A stretch of 30,811 bases of DNA from contig RGUK01000010.1 of NCBI GenBank assembly GCA_010027825.1, positions 1 through 30,811 on the forward strand. The letters are read 5' to 3'. A program made the translations under genes and the position numbers. Positions 1 through 8,247 of the stretch are shown in pieces (position 1 is the first letter of the stretch; each line of letters starts with the position of its first letter). Source of the DNA: a bacterium. GTDB taxonomy: Bacteria; Dependentiae; Babeliae; Babeliales; RVW-14. The notes beneath the pieces are model-generated. The model was given only the letters and a program-made list of their open reading frames with translations, had not been told where the DNA came from and did no database searches.

Positions 1-7
1 AAGCAAA

Positions 8-1198
8 TTATAAAGACATCGTCAAGACACCATTTTCAATAGTCACTATAGTATAGCAGAGACCGTAAATATAAATTTTACATCCCGGATTGTTATGACG
101 CATATTCAAGCTCAATGTAACATCAGTAAATCGGTCAAGGTTGATGTGCCCAGTGGGTTGATTTTCCTCTGGGCGTGTGCTAAAAGGTATACAATAAATG
201 TGTTTAAGGGGGACACTGTTGTGCACATTATTGGGAACAATGGATCTAAAATAAAACTCAGGAAGATTGTCAAAACGTCTTGAACCGTCAAGTAACAACG
301 TCGCTGACTCTATAAATGACTTAGAATCGGTCGACCTGGAATACACAAAGTAATTGTTTGTTGATAAATGCGCTGTGTCCACACATGAAAAGACGATTTC
401 CTTTGTTGGCTTTGTGAATTTTAAATTCGTCGAAAAGAGCGGTTGCCCAGGCATAATCGACTCGTCCCCTTGATAGCGAACTTGCTCTACAAGGTAAGTC
501 AGCTTCTCATTTGTATACCGCGGTAACACAGTGTCATCAAGGAAAATGTACTCTGCAAGTAGTTGACTTTCAACAACTTGCGCTATATCAGGCTCCGCAC
601 CATCATAATTGACAAGCTCTCCAAAGTTTCTGAAAAAGAAATTAATCCTTATTTGTTGCAATCTCATAGCCAGTAACGGCAAGGCCATTGGGTATCGTTG
701 TGTAAACCAAAACTCCAAAGGAATAATTAAATCGGTTTCCTTTATCGCATTGTACTTGTTGCTAACATACGTGTCCGATTTAAGAGTCATCAAATTGCGA
801 CCTATGTGCCCCTCGCCGGTAGTCAAGTCATCCCACATATCCATGAATTGCGGATACACATAGTCCACAACAGTCCCTCCAATTTCTAATTCAATAGGCC
901 TGCTGAATAAAGCCCGCCCTATGTTATCAGTCCATGATACATATGATCCCCCGTTCTTTGTCAAAGCCGGTAACTTTACATGAAGATACAATTTAGACAA
1001 CAAGTGCGCATACTTTTCTATTTTGCAAAATGTCTGCTTACCAAATTGCACATTGTCGTTTAATGGCAGCACAACGGTCTCTGCCGCAAAATTGACGTAC
1101 CTGTAGTAACTGTACTTGAAAACGTCAATCTGCGGCGACTCCGTTAAGTAAACTTCTTTGTCCCCCTTTGCCTGTAATTGTATAATACCAGGTGGCAT
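8..1198 (-). CDS. NCLDV major capsid protein (double jelly roll)
   Basis: Structural protein that would form the trimeric capsomers of an icosahedral capsid. Family blocks seen in order: the N-terminal block around residues 4-38 (GIIQLQAKGDKEVYLTE, then PQIDVFKYSYYRYVNFA), matching the usual G-x-x-QL-x-A-x-G...YLT...P-x-I-x-x-FK...YR...NF; the inter-jelly-roll block at 159-190 (IPLEFWF, then ALPLLAM); AEYIFLDDTVLPRY at 215-228; and the C-terminal block at 337-363 (IPFSTRPEENQPTG followed by NLDRFTDVTLSL). At 396 aa it is somewhat shorter than most members (about 430-600), so the loops must be short, but no signature block is missing and both start and stop lie inside the window. ATG at 1196-1198, TAA at 8-10. 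It is the most downstream of three co-oriented genes. Function is established for the family; identity here rests on motif matching by eye. Confidence 0.95.
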   Translation of the reverse strand: MPPGIIQLQAKGDKEVYLTESPQIDVFKYSYYRYVNFAAETVVLPLNDNVQFGKQTFCKIEKYAHLLSKLYLHVKLPALTKNGGSYVSWTDNIGRALFSRPIELEIGGTVVDYVYPQFMDMWDDLTTGEGHIGRNLMTLKSDTYVSNKYNAIKETDLIIPLEFWFTQRYPMALPLLAMRLQQIRINFFFRNFGELVNYDGAEPDIAQVVESQLLAEYIFLDDTVLPRYTNEKLTYLVEQVRYQGDESIMPGQPLFSTNLKFTKPTKEIVFSCVDTAHLSTNNYFVYSRSTDSKSFIESATLLLDGSRRFDNLPEFYFRSIVPNNVHNSVPLKHIYCIPFSTRPEENQPTGHINLDRFTDVTLSLNMRHNNPGCKIYIYGLCYTIVTIENGVLTMSL

Positions 1199-1259
1199 CC
1201 CTTTTACTACATATTATTATTATTAATTTACACACACGCACGCACATGCGACCCGACGT
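1199..1259 (-). promoter_or_regulatory. AT-rich leader of the capsid gene
   Basis: This 61-base gap separates the capsid gene from the stop of the gene upstream. Read on the minus strand it has a GTGTGTGTAAATTAAT stretch followed by repeated TAA/TAT triplets just before the ATG. TAAATTAAT recurs upstream of other genes in this window (8168-8247 and 19750-19909), so it may be part of a shared promoter. This is inferred from position and recurrence only. Confidence 0.4.
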
Positions 1260-3104
1260 TCAAAGTGTGCGTTCACGTTTGCGTATATCATCGAATATTC
1301 GCAAATCGATGTCCGTGTTACGTACTGTTGCGGTGTAATAGTTGAAAATTTCAGTGATAACCAAAATACAATTGTGTATCAGCATAAATTGACTGCACAT
1401 TAATATTTCCTTGGAACACCCAGCTTGTATTTTTTGACATTTGTCAAGTAACTTGTGAACGTCTCGTTTAGGGTATCCGTCGGGTAACTTGTCTAGTGCC
1501 AATTTTGCACGTCCAATGTACTTTTCCTTGTGAAATGACCTCATCAAGTCCGCCATATTTTCAATAAACGAGTCAATGTAATCGGCCTCGGTGAGCTTCA
1601 AAGTGTCCCCTTTACATGTTTGTTGGTTCACAACAACGTCCAAAAATGCACCTCGTGTAAAGTACGTCTCCGAACCGTAATAATTGACCATACTCACATA
1701 AGTATTGAATACAAGCAATTTAGGGTAGTCAGAGTACTTTTTAAAAAAAGCAGTAAAATTGTCAAGCAAAGATTTGTAATCACTATATCTTGCTAAAAAG
1801 TTGTTCGTGGTCATGGCAGCTTCTAATATATTCTTTCCATTTAGCTTACTTTGCAACGTTTGTATAAGTAAAAACGACAATTTATCTGAGTACCCTTGCA
1901 CAAAGCGAATGCTCTGAAACACTTTGATAAAAGCAAACGTATGTTGTGCAGAGACATCGCTGTCTGACACCCTCGTGTACATAAATTCCTTGTTATTGCA
2001 CTTGACCACTTGTGAATAAATCACTTCATTTTCTGTCGGAGACACAAGAGTCGTCTTTGCAAGTTTGATAAATGACAAACCGTACACATTCGTGTCAAAC
2101 AACGCATCAGAAGTCACCTTTGACCCAAAAATGATTGGTAAAATGCTATCAAAGTCCCTTATGACCTTACTTATGTTCTTGTAATTGCCATACAGTGTAA
2201 TATCATAGTCCGACTCTAGTTTATTTGACCCCACGCTCACTGCATCTACTCGAAGTATATCTTGTGCAGTACTTTTTCGAGCTTCGTCGGAATTTATATT
2301 TTTATTAAAATCTGTTACGCACACAGATATAATAGTATCAACTATCACTTTTCTCAGGTACCAAAACATACACTTGACAATTTGAATAAACTCATCATTA
2401 AGCAATTGACTTGTTGTGTGATCACGAGATTGCATAAATGTTGTAAGCAATTGTGTATTTTCAGAAAACATTCCTAACAATGTTGCAAACTTCATTGGGT
2501 GTTTTTTTGCAAATTTACTTGCATCTTGTACATCAAGAGCCTTTATGTAGTCCCACATTAACGGATTGCCCGTGTTAAGCAACATGTACTCCGAATGGGT
2601 TTGTGTAAGCAACGAATGTTTGATAAAGAACGGTATAATGTAATCAGTTACAATCGATAGGGAGACTTCCTCCCTTGAATTGTTGTACACGTTGTTGATA
2701 ATCTTTTTGTTTACGTATTGGCAATCAGTATTGCTTTCACGGTCCGTTTCAAAGTTTTTTGTGTACTTGTTAAATTTGTCCACTACATTGGTTTTTCCAG
2801 AAGCTGTTGATAACTCGTACCAGCATAGATTCATTATCGTGTATTTCAAGAACATATCAATGTCTTGAACAAAGTTAAAGTCAACACCAAAATTTGTATC
2901 AGTTAACAAAGATGCTGTGTCCGAATCCGTGTACGTGGTTGGTACGTCAATTACTCCGTTATTCGAAATGATTGAGTCACGTGGTGCAAGAATGTCTGTA
3001 CCGGACGATGTAAGATTACCAGTAAGTCTTCTTTCCCTACTTGTGCCTGTAAGTCTCCTTTCCCTTTTTGTGTTAGCGCTTGGCACAGTTAAGTACGAGC
3101 TCAT
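1260..3104 (-). CDS. Uncharacterised protein with nucleotidyltransferase-like motif
   Basis: I do not recognise the family of this 614-aa protein. Residues around 289-306 read SVGSNKLESDYDITLYG, which fits the polymerase-beta nucleotidyltransferase signature GS...D-x-D (D299 and D301 as candidate metal ligands). An LFDTNVYG segment about 36 residues later offers a possible third acidic residue (D337). Possible roles are poly(A) polymerase-like or another nucleotidyl transfer, but no further domain could be assigned. The N-terminus is basic, with a tandem RERRLTGTS/RERRLTGNL repeat. The start chosen is the ATG at 3102-3104: the frame extends to a TTG at 3155 overlapping the upstream stop, but the ATG leaves a 47-base AT-rich leader typical here. 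Stop TGA at 1260-1262. It lies between the D5 primase-helicase and capsid genes, all on one strand. Confidence 0.6.
   Translation of the reverse strand: MSSYLTVPSANTKRERRLTGTSRERRLTGNLTSSGTDILAPRDSIISNNGVIDVPTTYTDSDTASLLTDTNFGVDFNFVQDIDMFLKYTIMNLCWYELSTASGKTNVVDKFNKYTKNFETDRESNTDCQYVNKKIINNVYNNSREEVSLSIVTDYIIPFFIKHSLLTQTHSEYMLLNTGNPLMWDYIKALDVQDASKFAKKHPMKFATLLGMFSENTQLLTTFMQSRDHTTSQLLNDEFIQIVKCMFWYLRKVIVDTIISVCVTDFNKNINSDEARKSTAQDILRVDAVSVGSNKLESDYDITLYGNYKNISKVIRDFDSILPIIFGSKVTSDALFDTNVYGLSFIKLAKTTLVSPTENEVIYSQVVKCNNKEFMYTRVSDSDVSAQHTFAFIKVFQSIRFVQGYSDKLSFLLIQTLQSKLNGKNILEAAMTTNNFLARYSDYKSLLDNFTAFFKKYSDYPKLLVFNTYVSMVNYYGSETYFTRGAFLDVVVNQQTCKGDTLKLTEADYIDSFIENMADLMRSFHKEKYIGRAKLALDKLPDGYPKRDVHKLLDKCQKIQAGCSKEILMCSQFMLIHNCILVITEIFNYYTATVRNTDIDLRIFDDIRKRERTL
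3020..3072. repeat. 27-bp tandem duplication in coding sequence
   Basis: Two imperfect 26-base copies (3020-3045 and 3047-3072) at a 27-base period encode the nine-residue duplication RERRLTGTS/RERRLTGNL near the N-terminus of the nucleotidyltransferase-like protein. The period is a multiple of three, so the frame is kept. Confidence 0.8.
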
Positions 3105-3151
3105 TAATTCAGTGTTATTAATTCTTAATAAAAAAAAGTTATGTTGGTTTC
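3105..3151 (-). promoter_or_regulatory. AT-rich leader of the nucleotidyltransferase-like gene
   Basis: The 47 bases between the D5 stop codon and the chosen ATG read, on the minus strand, as a run of eight T residues followed by ATTAAGAATTAATAAC and then the start. The AT-rich tract is consistent with a separate promoter, and it supports ATG 3104 over the upstream TTG. Confidence 0.4.
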
Positions 3152-6025
3152 TCAACTCAGGTCCCTTAAAGTGAATCTTGCCCAGCCCTTGTATCTCTCA
3201 CAATTAAATGTGGAATCTTGATATTTCCAATTAACACCTGGAAACTTGTCTTTTATAAATTTTTCAACCTCCTTTCGGATCTTGTTGGCATCTCGTGGTG
3301 CCACCCTTGTGCGGGACAAGAACATTTCGCATATGTCCTTAAGTTTTAAAAACTTGTTAGGGTCTTCTTGAACATTTTCAGACAACCAATTGTAGAAGTC
3401 GCTGTTTTCCTGACGATACTCACTTGTTTTGACTTTAACCTCCTCGGGCTCAGGTACATCTCGGTAGTAAAAGTCCAACAAGATATTGATAAATGTTTGT
3501 CGCCAGCTCACGTTCTCACGTATCTTGCTAGGGATGTCCCGGTCAATCTTGAACTCCCCGGGCTCACGTGGGCAGTCCACAAAGCGTGAAGGGAAGTCCA
3601 CGACTCGAATACGTCTCCAGAGCGCCGTGTCTTCACCTTTGATCTCTGGCAACTCATTGCATGCCAAAAATAACTTTGCTTCCATGACAAAGGACACAGA
3701 TTCTTGGTACAGTCCTCGAGCAACTATCTCCTCGGATCCTGTAAGTTCTTTAAGGAGCCCTATGTTTATTTTTTCACCATCTTCAGGCTCGCTTAAGAAT
3801 GCAAAGCGCTTGTTCATCAACTTGACCTTTTCGGTGTTGGCCTCGTTTGCATTGTTCCGCTTGCGTGTCAAGAGCGTGACTTCGACCTTTTCTCCTAATT
3901 CTCCCATGCTCGCCTTCATCAAGTTCAACAATTGACTTTTACCGTTGGCACCAGAATCACCAATGAACATTAAAAACGCGGTGTTGGGAATATCGCCATT
4001 TAAACAGTCGCTCATCTTTTTCAACACGAAGTTTCGAACGGGTTCACAAGGCAAAATCTGCTCCAAGAATGTGTACACTTCTGGGTTTCGAGCACGTTCA
4101 TCATAGGAGTACTCTGTTGTGAGGCATATGTAGTCATCCTTGCGTGTTTTTCTGAATTTGTTTTCAAGAAGGTCATACACGCCGTTTGTGAAAGGAAAAA
4201 GGTGTTTCTTTTTGTTCAAGTTCTTGATGAACGATTCGTCATTAAAGTACATTTTAGCACCTTTGATGATTTCGTCCTGGAATCCCGGTCTATGGAACTT
4301 GTTTGCAAGGCCTTTTACACTTTTGACTAACTTGGCGTTCTGTTCCCCACGTTGTACTTCATAGTGTGACTTGATTTGGTGTGTAAAATTGGTGATCTTG
4401 ACAATTTTTTTACGTAACTCCAAGGTTTCCTTGTCATGTTTCCATATGCTGCCATTGAAGTAGTACCAGTTCCCATTAGTGTACTTGAAATCGACTTCAA
4501 TGCGTTTAAGAAGCTCTCCGATTTTTGTAATCTTGTGGCCGTCTAAGATTTGATTAAACAATTTAGTGGTTGAATTGTTTTTAAAAATGTCCTCATTCAA
4601 GCTCACGTCGCATTCATATGATTCATAATCGTCAAACGAGTCAAAATTGTTTGTCGTATTGTTGTAGTTAACTGTGATGTTAACAGTGCCATTATTGATT
4701 AGATTAGTGTAATTGTTCCAGAACGTTTGAAGCTCCTTAAAACGGGTGTCTACGGGGATCAACTGGTTTCTAGGGAATACGCTATTACACACACGGCACT
4801 TGACACAGTACCCATCGCCCGTTATTTGGTGCTCAAGGTTGCACTTAGGACATTGTCCATTTACACGCATTAAACTATTGTCAGTAGCTTCGCCGCGAAA
4901 GACAAGCGCGGATTTGTCAAAATGTATATCCTCAATGTTGTCAAAATTTTCATTTATGTACCTTTTGCAGTCACTTGTGGCTTGGTCTACGAGCTCTTGT
5001 TCTTGTACAGTTGTAACACGTAAACACTTTTTAATAATGTTTAAGACGTCAACTGGGTACTTGTCCGCTTTGATTTCATTGTATCTAAAGCTGGAACAAT
5101 CCGTGTCATGACACCTTTGCTTTGCACTGTAGTTGTCAATCAAGATGTATTGGTGATTTGACTTGTGCTCGCGCTGAACATTGTAACAAAACTTGTCATG
5201 CAATGCTATGACGATACAATTGGCAATGGTATCGATTACGTAATCTCGAATGTCGTTTAGACGCACGGCATACATTAACCTTAAGAAATGTTGCAGGGCA
5301 ATTTTATCTTGTGAAGTTAGTTCATATGGGGTAGACATGACCTGACCCGGTGTTACCACAACTGGACTTTGTGTAATCACAACCGTATTCGATGTCACAA
5401 TTAACTCTGGAGGCTCAGTAAAGTGGCACACAAATGTGTCCGTGAAATCAAATGGATCGCTAAGGTCACTGGCTACAAGGGGTCTATACTCGCCACTTTT
5501 GCTGCTGAGATATGTCCTGAACAACCCTTCGCGGTATACTGAGGTGTCGATGACCTTTTGCTGTACAAGCTCGGGAAACATGCGTTGAATGATTCCTTTA
5601 AGACTTTTGACGCACGGGTATGCTAGGGGTCTGTTGTCTGAAGTAAAAGTTTGAACAATGACGTGGTAGCTCTTTTTAGTTTCGCTGTGAGATTCCAATA
5701 CAATAAATGTATTTTGGCACATTTTTGTATGGTTTGTTTGTACCAAGTTTGTTGCCAGCGTACGGAGAATGTCATGCATCACTTGTATATGCGTTTCAAA
5801 TAATTGCATCTGTTTGCTTTTGTAGATCTCAATGTCGAGGAACAGCTTGACCGGTGTCGATTCTTGTATAAACTCGTAATAACAAGGGCTTTCAGTGTCC
5901 TCGATCAATTTTCTAAAATCCATGTACCCTTCAAGAACAAAATACCGTGTAATGTTGTCATTACATACAATTTGTGCCCCACGGCGCTGCTTGAGAGCAC
6001 ATCCCTTCTTGCTAAAGTAAATCAT
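3152..6025 (-). CDS. D5-like primase-helicase
   Basis: Replication protein that primes and unwinds viral DNA. The 957-aa protein has two catalytic parts. The N-terminal half looks like an archaeo-eukaryotic primase: LFLDIEIY at 61-68 (acidic motif), SHSETKKSYHVI at 112-123 (His motif), and DTSVYREGLFRTYLSSKSG at 160-178 followed by YRPL (Arg/Lys motif). A zinc-binding segment of the type following primase domains has C280, REHKSN (285-290), C305 and C310. A second Cys cluster, C392-x2-C395 with C407, C410 and C413, may be another zinc ribbon. The C-terminal superfamily-3 helicase shows Walker A GDSGANGKS (689-697), Walker B FAFLSEPE (741-748), sensor LFLACNELPE (785-794) and an arginine-finger region WRRIRVVDFP (803-812). 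All key residues appear present. ATG 6023-6025, TGA 3152-3154. Length and order fit NCLDV D5 proteins. Confidence 0.95.
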   Translation of the reverse strand: MIYFSKKGCALKQRRGAQIVCNDNITRYFVLEGYMDFRKLIEDTESPCYYEFIQESTPVKLFLDIEIYKSKQMQLFETHIQVMHDILRTLATNLVQTNHTKMCQNTFIVLESHSETKKSYHVIVQTFTSDNRPLAYPCVKSLKGIIQRMFPELVQQKVIDTSVYREGLFRTYLSSKSGEYRPLVASDLSDPFDFTDTFVCHFTEPPELIVTSNTVVITQSPVVVTPGQVMSTPYELTSQDKIALQHFLRLMYAVRLNDIRDYVIDTIANCIVIALHDKFCYNVQREHKSNHQYILIDNYSAKQRCHDTDCSSFRYNEIKADKYPVDVLNIIKKCLRVTTVQEQELVDQATSDCKRYINENFDNIEDIHFDKSALVFRGEATDNSLMRVNGQCPKCNLEHQITGDGYCVKCRVCNSVFPRNQLIPVDTRFKELQTFWNNYTNLINNGTVNITVNYNNTTNNFDSFDDYESYECDVSLNEDIFKNNSTTKLFNQILDGHKITKIGELLKRIEVDFKYTNGNWYYFNGSIWKHDKETLELRKKIVKITNFTHQIKSHYEVQRGEQNAKLVKSVKGLANKFHRPGFQDEIIKGAKMYFNDESFIKNLNKKKHLFPFTNGVYDLLENKFRKTRKDDYICLTTEYSYDERARNPEVYTFLEQILPCEPVRNFVLKKMSDCLNGDIPNTAFLMFIGDSGANGKSQLLNLMKASMGELGEKVEVTLLTRKRNNANEANTEKVKLMNKRFAFLSEPEDGEKINIGLLKELTGSEEIVARGLYQESVSFVMEAKLFLACNELPEIKGEDTALWRRIRVVDFPSRFVDCPREPGEFKIDRDIPSKIRENVSWRQTFINILLDFYYRDVPEPEEVKVKTSEYRQENSDFYNWLSENVQEDPNKFLKLKDICEMFLSRTRVAPRDANKIRKEVEKFIKDKFPGVNWKYQDSTFNCERYKGWARFTLRDLS

Positions 6026-6111
6026 ATCTGAAATTTCTCGCGTTCTGTATTAGTTCTCGTTTTTTATTTTTAAATAACTTATCTTAGGGTTTACCCGTAA
6101 ATTAAATTCGC

Positions 6112-6119
6112 TTTTTATA
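6112..6119 (-). promoter_or_regulatory. Possible TATA-like element of the D5 gene
   Basis: The minus strand reads TATAAAAAG about 90 bases upstream of the D5 ATG, followed by an AT-rich leader with ATTTAAAAATAAAAAA. Position and composition are compatible with an NCLDV promoter, but a single occurrence proves nothing. Confidence 0.25.
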
Positions 6120-6737
6120 GGGTTTCTTTAGGGGAACAAAAAGATAGACCATAACATCGTCTGTGTTGCGTGTAAAACAAAAAACTATGGTCTTATTAAA
6201 GACTCCTTGTTTTATTTATGGTCAGAAAAAGTTCACAAAAGAGTGCAAAGTGTGGTTTGAATAGTGATCATGTTAAAAATAACCCAGAGACCCCCTAAAA
6301 ACATCGATTGAACTCCTAAACCCGGAACAAATCAAACTTTTTTTTTGTAAAATTTCGGAACCCTACTGTAGGAAACTTTTCCGTTTTTTTTTCCCCTCGG
6401 AACCTCAAAAAACGTCCGGGTTTTGCAGGTGAATCGATGTTTTGAGTGGTTTTTGCAGGTTTTACTTAGGGTTTCCGGGTTATGGTCATTGTTTTGCAAA
6501 AATTTATTACATATTTTATATTTTTTCGATATGGTTTGAAAAAAGAAATAGTAATAATTAATAAATAAGAAGTAACATATTTGACTCGTTACTGTAGTTG
6601 ACAAAACGCAAAAACATTAAAAAAAAACAACTTGATCATGACAAACATAAGAACAGCTTAACAGCAGATGGTCGATTGCGAGTTTTGTGGGCTGGAGTGG
6701 ACTTTTACACACCCATAGATGGATGAAGATGATCAAT

Positions 6738-6767
6738 GGCGGGTTTAGGCGGGTTTAGGCGGGTTGG
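6738..6767. repeat. GGCGGGTTTA direct repeat
   Basis: The ten-base unit GGCGGGTTTA occurs twice, followed by a third partial copy (GGCGGGTTGG). It stands out as G-rich inside an AT-rich interval. The spaced G runs could form a G-quadruplex on the plus strand. Function is unknown. Confidence 0.6.
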
Positions 6768-6854
6768 AGAGGACCTTGAAACTCCGAAATTTGTAGATTG
6801 CAAATTTGTCAAAATTGTAATTTGTAGATTACAATTTAGATAACTAAGTTAAGT

Positions 6855-7089
6855 ATGGGCAATCCGTTTACACCTAAAAAGTATCTAGAAATTGACATTG
6901 TCAACAATGCTATAGACTCAGGCGAGCTGCATTACAAACACGAAACAAATGGCATTGTGGTTGTTTATCAATACAACATACTTCGCAGTTGTTTACTGTC
7001 CACACGGTGATTTCGTACTTGACAAGTATGGACCTGGCATTATAACGAAATGTGGCAAAGGTTTCATCAATGACCGTATTAGTGTTTAA
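6855..7089 (+). pseudogene. Small reading frame apparently split by a frameshift
   Basis: I do not recognise this product. Frame A starts at ATG 6855 (MGNPFTPKKYLEIDIVNNAI...) and stops at 7010 after 51 codons; its last dozen residues look out of register. Frame B, one base offset, continues with TTYFAVVYCPHGDFVLDKYG and ...ITKCGKGFINDRISV to TAA at 7087-7089. Joining them at about 6965-6985 (HETNGIVVVY, then TYFAVVYCPHG) gives one plausible protein of about 77 aa, which suggests a single extra base in this interval. Either the gene is broken, or there is a sequencing error, or the ribosome shifts +1. Frame B alone could start at ATG 6949 (46 aa). The 3' end overlaps the stop of the convergent gene by 11 bases. 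Confidence 0.4.
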
Positions 7090-8167
7090 TTTGTTTATTG
7101 TAGTGTTTTGTGTCTTTTGTTTTTAGTCCGTAATTTGGCAAAAGTAGCTTTGATTTAAGCTCTGCTCGAAAAATGTCACGGTCAACAACTTCACTGTGTT
7201 GCACGGTGTCACGTGACACATTCCATTCGGGTGACACCGAGTCTGGAGATGTCCCCCAGTTTGGCGAAAAGGTGTGCTTTGCATAGCCGAGACTTGTAGC
7301 TTGATCCGTTCCACGTGTACCTGTAGCGGGACCTATACACTTGACAGGTTCGGTGAAAAAGTCAAACATACGGTCAATGTCATTTTGGGAGTAAATTTGG
7401 TATTGAAATCCGAGGGAGTTGTAAGGCATGTCCACTATGCAATGTCCAATTGAACTTTTACTACATGTTGAATCGCAATTGGATCCACACTTGCAATTGG
7501 ATCCACACTTGCAATTGGATCCACACTTGCAAGGTTGCACAGTTGAGCCCCCGGTGCAAGGGACACCGGAGGTTTCAGTTTGAGTGGCGCTGTTTGTTAA
7601 CTTTGTTGCCTTGTTTGCAATTAATGTGGCCATTTCAGCTCTGATAACATCGATTTCAGGTTCTAATTTTGCAATTCTTGCGGTGGCTTCGGCAAGAGAT
7701 TTTTCTAATTCGGCAGACCTGGCAGCGGTGTTTTTTTCTATTGAGATCAAGTCCTGGGCGTCGGAGAGCAGTAGGTCGATGCGTTCACTTTGTGAATCGA
7801 TGACAGATTCTTGGTTCTCAACGGTGTCCGTTAACACCTGGTTAAGCTGTTGTAATTGAATCAATTTCTGCTGTAATTGGGGGTAGTCGATGGGGTTTTC
7901 GACCTCAATGGTTCGGAGCAACCACATGACATCAACTCTAGTTGATTTGTATGAGTACACCCATCCACGTTTTGACACTTCAGTGCTCTTTATAATTTCC
8001 ATGTAACCTTCCGTTTCATTATATCGTTTCGTCAATGTACCATCTACATTTACAGACTTGAAAAAGTTTTCCATGACCTTTTGTACCCCGGCCTCGTCCA
8101 GACATTCATTCGACAATAATTGTTCCTTATTACAAGGTACTTGCTTTGCGATAACTAGTCTCGCCAT
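7079..8167 (-). CDS. Coiled-coil protein with Cys-rich repeats, function unknown
   Basis: I do not recognise this 362-aa protein. Residues 1-95 look globular (MARLVIAKQVPCNKEQLLSN at the start; an MWLLRTIEV segment at 81-89). Residues about 95-190 are rich in Leu, Gln, Glu and Ala in a heptad-like pattern (QLQQKLIQLQQLNQVL, then SAELEKSLAEATARIAKLEP), so a coiled coil is likely. Residues 213-235 hold three consecutive CKCGSN units and further Cys residues (C213, 215, 219, 221, 225, 227, 231, 235), a C-x-C/C-x3-C spacing like metal-binding Cys-rich proteins. The C-terminal third is polar without a recognisable motif. No signal peptide or membrane segment. It is divergently transcribed from the giant fibre gene, sharing an 80-base intergenic region, so co-expression with it is possible. 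ATG 8165-8167, TAA 7079-7081. Confidence 0.75.
   Translation of the reverse strand: MARLVIAKQVPCNKEQLLSNECLDEAGVQKVMENFFKSVNVDGTLTKRYNETEGYMEIIKSTEVSKRGWVYSYKSTRVDVMWLLRTIEVENPIDYPQLQQKLIQLQQLNQVLTDTVENQESVIDSQSERIDLLLSDAQDLISIEKNTAARSAELEKSLAEATARIAKLEPEIDVIRAEMATLIANKATKLTNSATQTETSGVPCTGGSTVQPCKCGSNCKCGSNCKCGSNCDSTCSKSSIGHCIVDMPYNSLGFQYQIYSQNDIDRMFDFFTEPVKCIGPATGTRGTDQATSLGYAKHTFSPNWGTSPDSVSPEWNVSRDTVQHSEVVDRDIFRAELKSKLLLPNYGLKTKDTKHYNKQIKH
7475..7528. repeat. Three perfect 18-bp tandem repeats
   Basis: The unit GCAATTGGATCCACACTT is repeated three times without mismatch (7475, 7493, 7511). On the minus strand it encodes the repeated CKCGSN hexapeptide of the coiled-coil protein. Perfect identity implies recent expansion by slippage. 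Confidence 0.95.
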
Positions 8168-8247
8168 TTCAAACGTTGGTATACATCTACTTTTGAAAAA
8201 AATTCCAATTAATTAATTTATATGATTAAATTATAACAAAGACAGTG
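8168..8247. promoter_or_regulatory. Divergent AT-rich promoter region
   Basis: Eighty bases separate two divergent starts. On the minus strand TAAATTAATTAATTGG precedes the coiled-coil gene; the same stretch read on the plus strand (AATTAATTAATTTATATGA) lies in front of the giant gene. ATTATAACAA at 8230-8239 lies eight bases before the ATG of the first giant gene, and the identical 10-mer directly abuts the ATG of the second at 19901-19910. Recurrence supports a shared promoter or transcription-start element; not proven. Confidence 0.5.

Larger units (their letters stand above)
6026..6854. other. Gene-free AT-rich interval
   Basis: No credible gene in 829 bases. The part next to the D5 start (6026-6120) is AT-rich, and on the minus strand it carries TATAAAAAG about 90 bases before the ATG, a possible promoter element. 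An 8-base inverted repeat, AGACCATA (6146-6153) and TATGGTCT (6186-6193), has a 32-base loop and is weak. The part 6290-6620 has many homopolymer runs of A, T and C. The sequence TTTTGCAGGT occurs twice at about 6420-6460. A GC-rich direct repeat lies at 6738-6767. The only reading frames are short or lack an ATG. Confidence 0.6.

Noticed and set aside
3105..3155. TTG start at 3155 giving a 4-base overlap with the D5 stop
   Set aside because: Bacterial-style coupled starts are not expected in an NCLDV; an ATG at 3104 with an AT-rich leader fits better.
6187..6264. A 25-aa plus-strand frame from ATG 6187
   Set aside because: Too short and without support from motif or neighbouring signal.
6332..6604. 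A 90-codon minus-strand frame in the gap
   Set aside because: It starts at TTG, contains no internal Met, is dominated by Lys/Phe/Tyr from AT-rich sequence, and shows no motif.
7475..7528. Possible CRISPR-like direct repeats
   Set aside because: The copies are contiguous without spacers and lie in frame inside a gene.
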